NCBI GenBank assembly: GCA_031359995.1
Contig: JANMAT010000101.1
Span: 62,001 to 126,000, forward strand
DNA from: JANMAT01 sp031359995
GTDB taxonomy: Bacteria; Actinomycetota; Acidimicrobiia; Acidimicrobiales; Ilumatobacteraceae
Direction of reading: 5' to 3'
Length of the DNA stretch: 64,000 nt
This document shows, in pieces, positions 1 to 7,100 of the stretch; position 1 is the first letter of the stretch, and each line of letters begins with the position of its first letter. The position numbers and the translations under genes were made by a program. Below the pieces are notes generated by a model. That model saw nothing but the letters and a program-made list of their open reading frames with translations, searched no databases and was not told the DNA's origin.

Positions 1-443
1 CCGAAGCCGCCGGCGTCGACCACCCGCTGGTGCTCGGCGCGCACCTCGTCGTGGGTGGTCACATCGGCGATCGCCTGGTCGACCAGATCGGGGTCGAGGC
101 CGAGCTCGCCCAGCAGGTGGCGGGCCACCGCCGGCTCGTGGGGCTTGTGCCCCTCCACGTGCAGCGCCCGTCCGGCCCGGGCGTACCAGGCGTCGAGCAG
201 GGCCATGTCGTGGCGGCGCAGCAGCGCGCCGATGCGCATCATCGACCAGCCGTACGACCACTCCCGCTCCCACGGGTGCTTCTTCCCCTCCTTTCGGTTG
301 ACCTCCTCCAGGCTGAAGAACCGCCAGTTCACGGTCAGGCCGAGCTGGTCGCGCACGTCGCGCATCCACAACGAGGTCTGGTAGGCGAACGGACACATCA
401 CGTCGAAGTGGAAGTCGACGGTCGTGGGCGGCTCTGCGCGCAT
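1..443 (-). CDS. DsbA-family thioredoxin-fold oxidoreductase (3' end outside window)
   Basis: The visible 147 residues begin with a short beta strand (VDFHFDVMCPFAYQTSLWM) typical of the DsbA/FrnE/2-hydroxychromene-2-carboxylate isomerase superfamily, followed by the helical insertion domain. The active-site motif is CPFA, so only the first cysteine of CxxC is present. Such one-cysteine members act as thiol-dependent isomerases or reductases, in actinobacteria often with mycothiol (family knowledge; the substrate here is unknown). The ATG at 441-443 is preceded by a GAGGAGA ribosome site, and a TACCGT -10-like box lies upstream at 483-488. It is divergent from the acid-sugar cassette. The gene runs off the left edge, so the C-terminus cannot be judged. 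Confidence 0.8.
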   Translation of the reverse strand, partial: MRAEPPTTVDFHFDVMCPFAYQTSLWMRDVRDQLGLTVNWRFFSLEEVNRKEGKKHPWEREWSYGWSMMRIGALLRRHDMALLDAWYARAGRALHVEGHKPHEPAVARHLLGELGLDPDLVDQAIADVTTHDEVRAEHQRVVDAGGF

Positions 444-482
444 GGTTGGTCTCCTCGGCGGCCCCCGGCACGCCTGCGGGTG

Positions 483-488
483 ACGGTA
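483..488 (-). promoter_or_regulatory. candidate -10 box (TACCGT) for the DsbA-family gene
   Basis: TACCGT on the minus strand matches the TANNNT pattern seen ahead of many genes in this window. It would start transcription about 30 nt upstream of the ATG, leaving room for the GAGGAGA ribosome site. Confidence 0.35.
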
Positions 489-503
489 GCGCGCCGACCT
501 GCG

Positions 504-1763
504 ATGCTCGTCACGATGCCGGTGCCCGTGCCCTTCCAGCTCGTCCACGCCCACCTGCCCGACGTCGGCATCGCCGACGTGGCCGCCCACACCGACGCCG
601 CCCTCGAAGCGAGCGGCATCCGCGTACCCCGGGGCGAGATCGCCATCGCCCTCGGCTCACGCGGCATCGCCGGGTTGCCCGAGGTGGCCCGGCGCGTCGT
701 GGCGTGGGTCAGGGCCAGCGGCGGCGAACCGTTCGTGGTGCCGGCCATGGGCAGCCACGGTGGCGCCACCGGCCCGGGCCAGCGCGAGGTGCTCGAGGGC
801 TACCGCCTGGGCGAAGCCGAGCTGGGCTGCGAGATCCGCTCGGCCATGGACGTCGTCACGCTGACGCGGGGCGACAGCCCGGTGCCCGTGGTGATGGACG
901 CCCACGCCGCAGGGGCGGCGGCCACCATCGTGATCAACCGGGTGAAGCCCCACACCGACTTCCACGGCCCGTTCGAGAGTGGCCTCATGAAGATGCTGGC
1001 CATCGGTTTGGGCAAGCGGGTGCAGGCCGAAGCGCTGCACGCCTTCGGGGTGCCCGGCCTGCGCGACCTGATGCCCCAGGTCGCCCGCCAGGTGCTGGCG
1101 GCGGGCAACGTGCTGGTCGGCGTCGGCGTGGTCGAAAGCCCGCTCGGCGCGCCGTGCCGGATCGATGTCGTCGCCGCCCCCGACATCCCGGCGCGCGAGC
1201 AGGAGCTTCTGGCAGTGGCCCGCGCCAGCATGCCCCGGCTGCTGGTCGACGCGCTCGACGTGCTGCTGGTGGACCAGATGGGCAAGGACATCAGCGGCTG
1301 TGGGATGGACACCAACGTGATCGGCCGTCTCATGATCCGCGGCGAGGCCGACCCGGTGTGGCCCGATGTCGCCATGATCGGCTGCCACCGACTGACCCCG
1401 GCGAGCCACGGCAATGCCTGCGGGCTCGGCCTGGCCGACGTGGTCCCCCAATCGTTCGTGGACTCGATCGACTGGGATGCGACGCGCACCAACATCGTCA
1501 CGTCGGGGTTCCTTCTCCGTGGGAAGATGCCCGTGGTCGCCGACGACGCCCGCCACGTGTGGGACCTGTGCCTGCGCGGCGCCACCGTGCGCGACGCCCT
1601 TGCGGTCCGGGCCATGCGCGTGGTCGACACGCGGCACCCGCATCGGGCGTGGGTCAGCGAGGCCGTGGCCGCCGAGCTGGCCGCCCGCACCGATGTGGAG
1701 ATCGTGGCGCGCGGCCTGGCCCTGCACGACCAGGCCGGCGCGCTGGTGGCCTTCGCCCGATGA
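504..1763 (+). CDS. LarA-like / DUF2088 family protein (putative hydroxyacid racemase or epimerase)
   Basis: A protein of 419 residues with the DUF2088/lactate-racemase-like signature: an N-terminal Rossmann-like half (ALGSRGIAGLPE, PAMGSHGGATGPGQ) and the motif INRVKPHTDFHGPFESGLMK followed by a GLGKR segment. LarA enzymes use a nickel-pincer nucleotide to racemise or epimerise 2-hydroxyacids (family knowledge). No lar cofactor-synthesis genes are in the window, so nickel dependence is unproven. The stop overlaps the next ATG (ATGA), and the two following genes are an acid-sugar kinase and a PdxA-type dehydrogenase. The likely job is therefore interconverting a sugar-acid stereoisomer before phosphorylation. 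An in-frame ATG at 516 is an alternative start; neither has a clear ribosome site. Confidence 0.75.
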   Translation: MLVTMPVPVPFQLVHAHLPDVGIADVAAHTDAALEASGIRVPRGEIAIALGSRGIAGLPEVARRVVAWVRASGGEPFVVPAMGSHGGATGPGQREVLEGYRLGEAELGCEIRSAMDVVTLTRGDSPVPVVMDAHAAGAAATIVINRVKPHTDFHGPFESGLMKMLAIGLGKRVQAEALHAFGVPGLRDLMPQVARQVLAAGNVLVGVGVVESPLGAPCRIDVVAAPDIPAREQELLAVARASMPRLLVDALDVLLVDQMGKDISGCGMDTNVIGRLMIRGEADPVWPDVAMIGCHRLTPASHGNACGLGLADVVPQSFVDSIDWDATRTNIVTSGFLLRGKMPVVADDARHVWDLCLRGATVRDALAVRAMRVVDTRHPHRAWVSEAVAAELAARTDVEIVARGLALHDQAGALVAFAR

Positions 1764-2866
1764 CCGGCCTGGCCGTCGCCGCCGACGATCGCACCGGCGC
1801 GCTCGAGACGGCGGCGGCGTGCGCCGACGCCGGGTTCACCACCCGGCTCCACACCCACCCCGCGGCCCGCTACGGCACCCTCGACCGGTTGGGGGCCGAC
1901 GTGGTCGACCTGCGCACCCGGCACGCCACCCCCGGTGAAGCGCGCACCCGCGCCGCCCTGGCCGAGGCGTGGCCCGGCGGGCACCACGCCCACAAGATCG
2001 ACTCGACGCTGCGGGGCAACTGGGCCGTCGAGCTGGCCGGCCGCATCGACGCCGGCCGCCGGCGCATCGTGGTGCTGGCCGCGTTCCCGGCCGCCGGGCG
2101 GGTGTGCCGCGATGGTGTGGTGCTCGACCACGGTGTCCCGGTGGCCGAAGGGCCCGCGGGGCGTGACCCTCGCCATCCGGTGCACGACAGCGAGCCGGCG
2201 GTGCACCTCGCGCGCGCCGGGGTGGTGGTCACGGCGGTGCGTGACGCCGACGCGCTGACGGCCTGGCTCGCGCGCGGCGACGTCGGCGTGGTCGTGGTGG
2301 ACGCGACCACCGACGCCGACGTCGGTGCCGTCGCCCATGCGGTGGCGGCCCACCCCGACGTGCTGTTGGCCGGCACGGCCGCCGCCATCGGCGCCCTCGC
2401 CGACGCCATCGGGCCGGGCCGCCGGCAATCGCTGGACACTGCGCTGGGCACCCCCGTGCTGGTGGTGGTCGGCAGTGCCCACCCGATGGCCCGCCGCCAG
2501 GTGACGACCCTGGTCGCCGCGGGCGGCGTCGCCGACGACGGCACCGGCGCCACCGCCGACGCGCCCTGGCTGGTGCTCGTCGCACCCGACGAGCCCGGCG
2601 ACCCGCTGGCCGTGTGCCGGGCGCTGGCCGCGCGGGCCCTGGCCCGGCACGACCGCCGCCACGACCGCACGCTCGTGCTGGTGGGGGGCGACACCGCCGA
2701 TGCCGTGCTGGGCGAGCGCGCCCTCACGGTGGAGGGCAGCCTCGGCATCGGCGTGGCACGATGCCACCTCGTGGACGACCCGTCGGTGACCGTGGTGACC
2801 AAGCCGGGCGGGTTCGGCGACGAGGGCACCCTCGTTCGCCTCCTCACCGCGGGAGCACCGGCGTGA
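1760..2866 (+). CDS. four-carbon acid sugar kinase family protein (DUF1537)
   Basis: A 368-residue protein carrying the DUF1537 hallmarks: ADDRTGA near the N-terminus (usually ADDLTGA), KIDSTLRGNW around residue 75, VGSAHPMARRQ in the C-terminal nucleotide-binding domain, GGDTA and TKPGGFG near the end. Characterised members (OtnK, DtnK, LtnK) phosphorylate erythronate, threonate or related acid sugars (established knowledge). The start overlaps the preceding stop by 4 nt, and its own stop overlaps the PdxA-like GTG start by 4 nt, so the three genes are almost certainly translationally coupled. At 368 residues it is somewhat shorter than many members (about 400-450). The exact substrate cannot be read from sequence. 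Confidence 0.88.
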   Translation: MTGLAVAADDRTGALETAAACADAGFTTRLHTHPAARYGTLDRLGADVVDLRTRHATPGEARTRAALAEAWPGGHHAHKIDSTLRGNWAVELAGRIDAGRRRIVVLAAFPAAGRVCRDGVVLDHGVPVAEGPAGRDPRHPVHDSEPAVHLARAGVVVTAVRDADALTAWLARGDVGVVVVDATTDADVGAVAHAVAAHPDVLLAGTAAAIGALADAIGPGRRQSLDTALGTPVLVVVGSAHPMARRQVTTLVAAGGVADDGTGATADAPWLVLVAPDEPGDPLAVCRALAARALARHDRRHDRTLVLVGGDTADAVLGERALTVEGSLGIGVARCHLVDDPSVTVVTKPGGFGDEGTLVRLLTAGAPA

Positions 2867-3852
2867 GCGCGCCACCGATCGCCATCACCATGGGCGACGC
2901 GTCCGGCGTAGGCCCCGAGATCGTGCTGCGGGCCCACGCCGCCGGGCACCTGACCGACGACGTCGTGGTCTACGGCGACGCGGCGATCCTGCGGGCCGGC
3001 GCCGGCCTGCTCGGGCTCGACGCGGCGCGGGTGCGAGCCGTGGCCACACCGGGCGACACCGTCGCCTCCGGCGAGCTCGCCGTGGTCGACCTGGCCCGCT
3101 TGGGCGCCGCCGAGCTCCGGCCCGGCGTGCTCGATGCCGCCTCGGGCGCGGCGGCGCGCGCCTACGTGGAACGGGCCACTCGCGACGCGCTGGCCGGGCA
3201 CGTGGCCGCCATCGTCACCATGCCGATGAACAAGGAGGCCACCCAGCGCAGCGACCCGGCGTTCGTGGGCCACACGGAGATGATCGCCGAGATCTGCGGG
3301 GCGTCGAAGGTGACGATGATGCTCACCAACGGGTCACTGGCGGTCACGCACGTGAGCACGCACTGCTCGTTGCGTGAAGCCATCGAGCGCGTGCGCACCC
3401 CGCGCGTGCTCGAAGTGGTGCGCCTCACCCACGAGACGTTGCACCGCTTTCTCGACGCGCCGCGCATCGCCGTGTGCGGGTTGAACCCGCACGCCGGCGA
3501 GCACGGCCTGTTCGGTAGCGAGGACGCCGAGCACATCGTGCCCGCCATCGACGCGGCGCGGGCCGGAGGCATCGATGCCTCCGGCCCGCATCCGGCCGAC
3601 ACCGTCTTCTTCCAGGCGGTGCACCGCCAGCGCTACGACGCCATCGTCTGCATGTACCACGACCAGGGTCACGGTCCCATGAAGCTGCTGGCGTTCGACT
3701 CGGGGGTAAACGTCACGCTCGGGCTGCCCATCGTGCGCACGTCGGTGGACCACGGCACCGCGTTCGACATCGCGTGGACGGGTCAGGCGTTCACCGACTC
3801 GTTGCTCCACGCGCTGGCCTACGCCCGCCAGCTGCTCACGCGCTCGCGTTGA
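2863..3852 (+). CDS. PdxA-family NAD-dependent 4-phospho-acid dehydrogenase (PdxA2-like)
   Basis: A 329-residue PdxA-fold enzyme. Visible motifs are TMGDASGVGPEI at the N-terminus, GHTEM, THVSTHCSL, GLNPHAGEHGLFGSED, MYHDQGHGPMKLL and GLPIVRTSVDHGTAFDIA. The three metal-binding histidine regions are intact. True PdxA oxidises 4-phosphohydroxythreonine in vitamin B6 synthesis. PdxA2 paralogues next to DUF1537 kinases instead oxidise 4-phospho-D-threonate or -erythronate, which then decarboxylates to dihydroxyacetone phosphate (established for the DtnK/PdxA2 systems). Context favours the catabolic role. The start is a GTG overlapping the kinase stop (GTGA). Confidence 0.87.
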   Translation: MSAPPIAITMGDASGVGPEIVLRAHAAGHLTDDVVVYGDAAILRAGAGLLGLDAARVRAVATPGDTVASGELAVVDLARLGAAELRPGVLDAASGAAARAYVERATRDALAGHVAAIVTMPMNKEATQRSDPAFVGHTEMIAEICGASKVTMMLTNGSLAVTHVSTHCSLREAIERVRTPRVLEVVRLTHETLHRFLDAPRIAVCGLNPHAGEHGLFGSEDAEHIVPAIDAARAGGIDASGPHPADTVFFQAVHRQRYDAIVCMYHDQGHGPMKLLAFDSGVNVTLGLPIVRTSVDHGTAFDIAWTGQAFTDSLLHALAYARQLLTRSR

Positions 3853-3943
3853 CCTTGCCCGGCGTGACCGTGACGACGAAGCGCTTGTCGCCGGGCCGGT
3901 CGAAGTTGCGGATGTCGGCGCCGTCCTTCGACGGCCGCGGGCG
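3836..3943 (-). pseudogene. coding-like in-frame extension after the yceI stop (gene remnant or readthrough tail)
   Basis: Directly after the TGA of the YceI gene the same frame stays open for 35 codons and ends at a second TGA (complement 3836-3838), which lies inside the end of the convergent PdxA-like gene. All 35 codons end in G or C, while first and second positions are much less GC-rich, the normal signature of coding DNA here. The peptide contains DIRNFDRPGDKRFVVTVTPG. YceI itself is already full length, so the tail is probably the 3' remnant of a lost gene, or a stop-readthrough extension. No start codon of its own is visible. Confidence 0.4.
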
Positions 3944-4489
3944 TCAGGCCGCCTTGACCGCTTCGATCTCGATGTCGATCTTGACCTTCTCGCCGATGAG
4001 CACGCCGCCGGCCTCGAGCGGGGCGTTCCACTCCAGGCCCCAGTCCTTGCGGTTGATCTCGGTCTTGGCGCTGAACCCGGCGCGGGTGTTGCCCCACGGG
4101 TCCTGGGTCACGCCCTCGAACTCGAGCTCGAACTCGACCGACTTGGTGACACCGTGCAGGCTGAGGTCGCCGGTGAGCAGGAAGTCGCCACCGTCGGCCT
4201 TGATGCCAGTGCTCTTGAACATCATGGTCGGGTGGTTCTCCACGTCGAAGAAGTCGCCGCTCTTCAGGTGGCCGTCACGGTTGGCGTCGGCGGTGTCGAC
4301 GGAGGTCAGGTCGACGCTGGCCTCGAGCGTGGTGCCGAGGCGGTCCTCGGGCACCGTGATGACCGCCGAGAAGGTGTTGAAGTGACCGCGGGTCTTGGCG
4401 ATCATGAGGTGGCGGGCGACGAAGCCGACACGGGAGTGCGACGTGTCGACGTTCCAGGTTCCGGGGGTGAGGCTGTTGAGGTCGGCCAT
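3944..4489 (-). CDS. YceI-family polyisoprenoid/lipid-binding protein
   Basis: A complete 181-residue YceI domain. It starts with a GTWNVDTSHSRVGFVARHLM segment, then the central GDFFDVENHPTMMF motif, LTGDLSLHGVTK, and the closing VKIDIEIEAVKA strand. YceI proteins are lipocalin-like barrels that bind polyisoprenoid or other amphiphilic ligands and are often induced by stress. This copy has no signal peptide, as is common in actinobacteria, so it is probably cytoplasmic. The ATG at 4487-4489 has an AAGGAG ribosome site, which rules out longer upstream starts. It diverges from a MarR regulator across a 138-bp region holding two TTGC-N4-GCAA inverted repeats, so MarR control is likely (inference). 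Confidence 0.9.
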   Translation of the reverse strand: MADLNSLTPGTWNVDTSHSRVGFVARHLMIAKTRGHFNTFSAVITVPEDRLGTTLEASVDLTSVDTADANRDGHLKSGDFFDVENHPTMMFKSTGIKADGGDFLLTGDLSLHGVTKSVEFELEFEGVTQDPWGNTRAGFSAKTEINRKDWGLEWNAPLEAGGVLIGEKVKIDIEIEAVKAA

Positions 4490-4550
4490 GGTGGTTCTCC
4501 TTGTGGGCCCCGGTTCAAGGGGCGGGCGGGTGGCGACGGGTAGAACTTTC

Positions 4551-4562
4551 TTGCGGGCGCAA
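4551..4562. promoter_or_regulatory. candidate MarR operator 1 (TTGC-N4-GCAA)
   Basis: TTGCGGGCGCAA is an inverted repeat with 4-bp arms. The same spaced motif recurs 44 bp to the right in the same intergenic region. It lies 62-73 bp upstream of the yceI ATG. Confidence 0.45.
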
Positions 4563-4594
4563 GTATTCCCGGGGTGATGTTGTACCCGCAACTA

Positions 4595-4606
4595 TTGCTG
4601 CGGCAA
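4595..4606. promoter_or_regulatory. candidate MarR operator 2 (TTGC-N4-GCAA) overlapping the marR -35 region
   Basis: TTGCTGCGGCAA repeats the arms and spacing of the site at 4551-4562. Given the TAGGCT box at 4616-4621, it would occupy about -33 to -22 of the marR promoter, a good place for autorepression (inference). Confidence 0.5.
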
Positions 4607-4615
4607 ACATGCCGA

Positions 4616-4621
4616 TAGGCT
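4616..4621 (+). promoter_or_regulatory. -10 box (TAGGCT) of a leaderless marR transcript
   Basis: TAGGCT lies 6 nt before the GTG at 4628 and there is no ribosome site, so transcription would begin at or next to the start codon. Confidence 0.55.
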
Positions 4622-4627
4622 CGTGAC

Positions 4628-5119
4628 GTGAGCAGTGGCGGAAGCGGCACCGACGTCCCGTGGCTCGACCACGACGAGATGGCGGCCTGGCGTGGCTACG
4701 TCGAGTCGATCCACAGCATCCAGGCCGACCTCGAGGACGAGCTGCTGGGCAGCCACGGCCTCGGAGTGGGCGACTACGGCGTGCTCGTGCACCTCTCGGA
4801 GGCACCCGACCAGCGGTTGCGCATGTGCGATCTGGCCGGCCGCCTGCGCCTGTCGCCCAGCGGCCTCACCCGCCGGCTCGACGGCCTCGTGCGCGACGGC
4901 CTGGTGGCGCGCGAACCGGCGCCCGACGACCGCCGGGTCAGCCTGGCCGTGCTGACGCCGAAGGGGCGGCGCACGCTCGAAGCGTCGGCGCCCACCCACC
5001 TGGCCGGCGTCCGCCGGCACTTCCTCGACCACCTCACGCCCACGCAGATCCGCCAGCTCGGCGCGGCGTTCACCGCCCTCGTCGCCAAGCGCGACGCCGA
5101 GCGCGGCGTGGCGATCTGA
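4628..5119 (+). CDS. MarR-family transcriptional regulator
   Basis: A 163-residue protein with the MarR winged-helix layout: an N-terminal dimerisation helix (residues about 12-45), helix-turn-helix RMCDLAGRLRLSPSGLTRRL (about 66-85), then the wing with the family's DDRRVSLAVLTPKGRR motif, and a C-terminal dimerisation helix. MarR proteins usually repress their own and a divergent gene until a small phenolic or oxidant ligand binds. Here the divergent neighbour is yceI, and the shared promoter region carries two copies of the same inverted repeat. The GTG start follows a TAGGCT -10 box by 6 nt. Confidence 0.9.
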   Translation: MSSGGSGTDVPWLDHDEMAAWRGYVESIHSIQADLEDELLGSHGLGVGDYGVLVHLSEAPDQRLRMCDLAGRLRLSPSGLTRRLDGLVRDGLVAREPAPDDRRVSLAVLTPKGRRTLEASAPTHLAGVRRHFLDHLTPTQIRQLGAAFTALVAKRDAERGVAI

Positions 5120-5145
5120 CCGTCGACTGAGGCTGGCGGTTCGGC

Positions 5146-5583
5146 TCAGGCCGTCGGCGTGGCCCCGGCCCCGACCTCGAAGCGGCGGCCCGACACCTCG
5201 TCGACCTGCACCCGAACCCACCGATGCTTGGGCGACGTGTTCCACGGGAACAGCGGCAGCTCCTCGGCCGCCATGAGCTCGTCGAGAGCCTCGATCTCGT
5301 GGGCCACGCCGTGGGCGACGACGCTCCACGCCTGGCCGCCCTCGGGGTCGTAACCGTCGATCTCGAACGCCACGCCGATGCCCAGCGTGGCCGCGGCCAG
5401 CTTCGTGCCCTCGGAGGTGCGGAACACGATCGTGCCCTGGTCGACCAGATGGTTCACCGGGAAGATGTCGGGATGGTTGGCGATGCTCACGGCCAGCCGG
5501 CCGACCGCCGTGGCCGCCAGCAACCGCCAGCACTCGCTCTCGTCCAGCACCGTCATGGCGTTGCGCGCGTCGATCATCGTCAT
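5146..5583 (-). CDS. pyridoxamine 5'-phosphate oxidase-like FMN-binding split-barrel protein
   Basis: A 145-residue single-domain protein of the Pyridox_ox_2 type. It has ESECWRLLAATAVGRLAVS at the start, PDIFPVNHLVDQGTIVFRTS for the flavin-binding strands, and a C-terminal HRWVRVQVDEVSGRRFEV strand. These small flavin-binding proteins reduce or bind flavin/F420-type cofactors; the substrate is unknown. A TAGCGT box sits 7 nt upstream of the ATG at 5581-5583 with no ribosome site, suggesting a leaderless transcript. A second in-frame ATG lies two codons in. It is divergent from the HisD-like gene. Confidence 0.85.
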   Translation of the reverse strand: MTMIDARNAMTVLDESECWRLLAATAVGRLAVSIANHPDIFPVNHLVDQGTIVFRTSEGTKLAAATLGIGVAFEIDGYDPEGGQAWSVVAHGVAHEIEALDELMAAEELPLFPWNTSPKHRWVRVQVDEVSGRRFEVGAGATPTA

Positions 5584-5590
5584 GGTCACG

Positions 5591-5596
5591 ACGCTA
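5591..5596 (-). promoter_or_regulatory. -10 box (TAGCGT) of a leaderless transcript for the FMN-binding protein
   Basis: On the minus strand TAGCGT is followed by 7 nt and then the ATG at 5583-5581. No ribosome site intervenes. Confidence 0.5.
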
Positions 5597-5743
5597 CGCC
5601 GACGCGTCCCGCTCGTCGGGAGGCGATGGTCCCGACCTGACGGCCATCGGTCGCACCGGCGCCGGCGGGCCCGTGCCCGACGGGGCCGCGCCGGTAGTGT
5701 CGCCGCCGGCGCCACGACGGCGGCCGGAGCGGAGGAGCAGGTC

Positions 5744-7078
5744 ATGGCCGACGAGGTGATGCGGGTGGTCGAATGGGACAAGGCCGACGAGTCCACCCGC
5801 CGCCAGCTCCTCGAGCGGGGTCAGGACCTGGTGTTCGACGACGGCCTGCGGGCCGACATCGCCGCTCTGGTCGACGAGGTCCGCCGCGACGGCGACGCCG
5901 CCGTGGTACGGGCCCTGGCCCGCTTCGACGACGTCCACATCACCCCCGACCGCCTGGCGGTCACCGCCGAAGAGTTCGCCGCCGCCGAGGCCCAGGTGGC
6001 CGCGCCGGTGAAGGCGGCCATCGCCGATCTCATCGACCACGTGCGCCGTTTCAACGAGCGCATCCTGTCCCACCAACAGACGTGGTCGATGGAGATGGAG
6101 CCCGGCCTGACGGCGGGGGAGAAGGTCAGCCCCATCGTGTCGGTGGGCCTGTTCGTGCCCAGCGGCAAGGGCAGCTTCCCGTCGGTGCTGGGCCAGATCG
6201 GCACGCCGGCCAAGGTCGCCGGCGTGCCCCAGGTAGCCGTGGTCGTGCCACCCGTGCCCGGCACCGGAGGCGACGTGGACCCCGCCGTGCTGGTCACGGC
6301 GCGCATGCTCGGCATCGACCAGGTGTTCCGGGTGAACGGTCCTGCCGGGGTCGCCGCGCTGGCCTTCGGCACCGAGCACATCCCCAAGGTCGCCAAGGTG
6401 TGCGGCCCGGGCAGCCCGCCCGTGGCCATCGCCCAACTCGAGGTGCAACGCTTCGGCTGCGTCGGCGTGACGCTGCTGTGCATGTCCGAGAGCCTGATCG
6501 TGGCCGACGGTTCGGTCGACCCGGCCCTGCTCGCCGCCGACCTGCTGAACGAGGCCGAGCACGGCGCCGACTCCACCTCGGTGCTCGTCACGTGGAGCCG
6601 CGAGCTGATCGCTCCGGTGCAGGCCGAACTGGCCCGCCAGCTCGCCGCCCTGCCCGAGCCCCGCCGGGCCTACGCCGCCCAGGCGCTCGGCATCAACGGG
6701 GGCGCGGTGCTGGTGGGCTCGCCCGACGAGGCCGCCGCCGTCGCCAACGCCTTCGCCCCCGAGCACCTGCAGCTCTCGGTGGCCGCCGATGTGGAGTCCG
6801 AACTGCTCGACCTGCTCACCGACGCCGGCGAGATCCTGATCGGCCAGTACACGCCGTTCTCGGCCGGCAACTTCGTGATCGGGGCGCCCGCCGCGCTGCC
6901 CACCAACGGTTGGGCCAAGGTGTCGTCGGGCATCACGGTCGACACGTTCCTGAAGCGCACCGCGGTGGCGCGGGCCGACCAGCGGGCGCTGGCCCGCATG
7001 GCGCCGAGCATCCTGGCGCTGTCGGGCCACGAGGGCTTCCCGGCCCACGCCAACGCGGTGATCGAACGCCATCTCTGA
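5744..7078 (+). CDS. divergent histidinol-dehydrogenase-family (HisD-like) dehydrogenase
   Basis: A 444-residue protein with the full HisD fold: GLFVPSGKGSFPSVLGQIGTP, NEAEHGADSTSVLVT, PEHLQLSVAADVESELLDL and a C-terminal SGHEGFPAHANAVIERH. Several active-site positions differ from classical HisD. The zinc ligand Gln in SQAEH is Glu (NEAEH), GDY is GNF so the zinc-binding Asp is lost, and PNHVLPT is APAALPT. The catalytic EH pair in PEHLQL and the late His are kept. With no other his genes nearby it is probably not the histidine enzyme. HisD homologues such as HpsN oxidise other alcohols, but this substrate is unknown. The GGAGGAG ribosome site fixes the ATG at 5744. Confidence 0.82.
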   Translation: MADEVMRVVEWDKADESTRRQLLERGQDLVFDDGLRADIAALVDEVRRDGDAAVVRALARFDDVHITPDRLAVTAEEFAAAEAQVAAPVKAAIADLIDHVRRFNERILSHQQTWSMEMEPGLTAGEKVSPIVSVGLFVPSGKGSFPSVLGQIGTPAKVAGVPQVAVVVPPVPGTGGDVDPAVLVTARMLGIDQVFRVNGPAGVAALAFGTEHIPKVAKVCGPGSPPVAIAQLEVQRFGCVGVTLLCMSESLIVADGSVDPALLAADLLNEAEHGADSTSVLVTWSRELIAPVQAELARQLAALPEPRRAYAAQALGINGGAVLVGSPDEAAAVANAFAPEHLQLSVAADVESELLDLLTDAGEILIGQYTPFSAGNFVIGAPAALPTNGWAKVSSGITVDTFLKRTAVARADQRALARMAPSILALSGHEGFPAHANAVIERHL

Positions 7079-7100
7079 CCGCGGGCCGGCGTCGAGCGGC

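Noticed and set aside
5744..7078. Calling this gene hisD
   Set aside because: Two zinc-binding positions are changed and no other histidine-biosynthesis gene is nearby, so the specific name is not supported.
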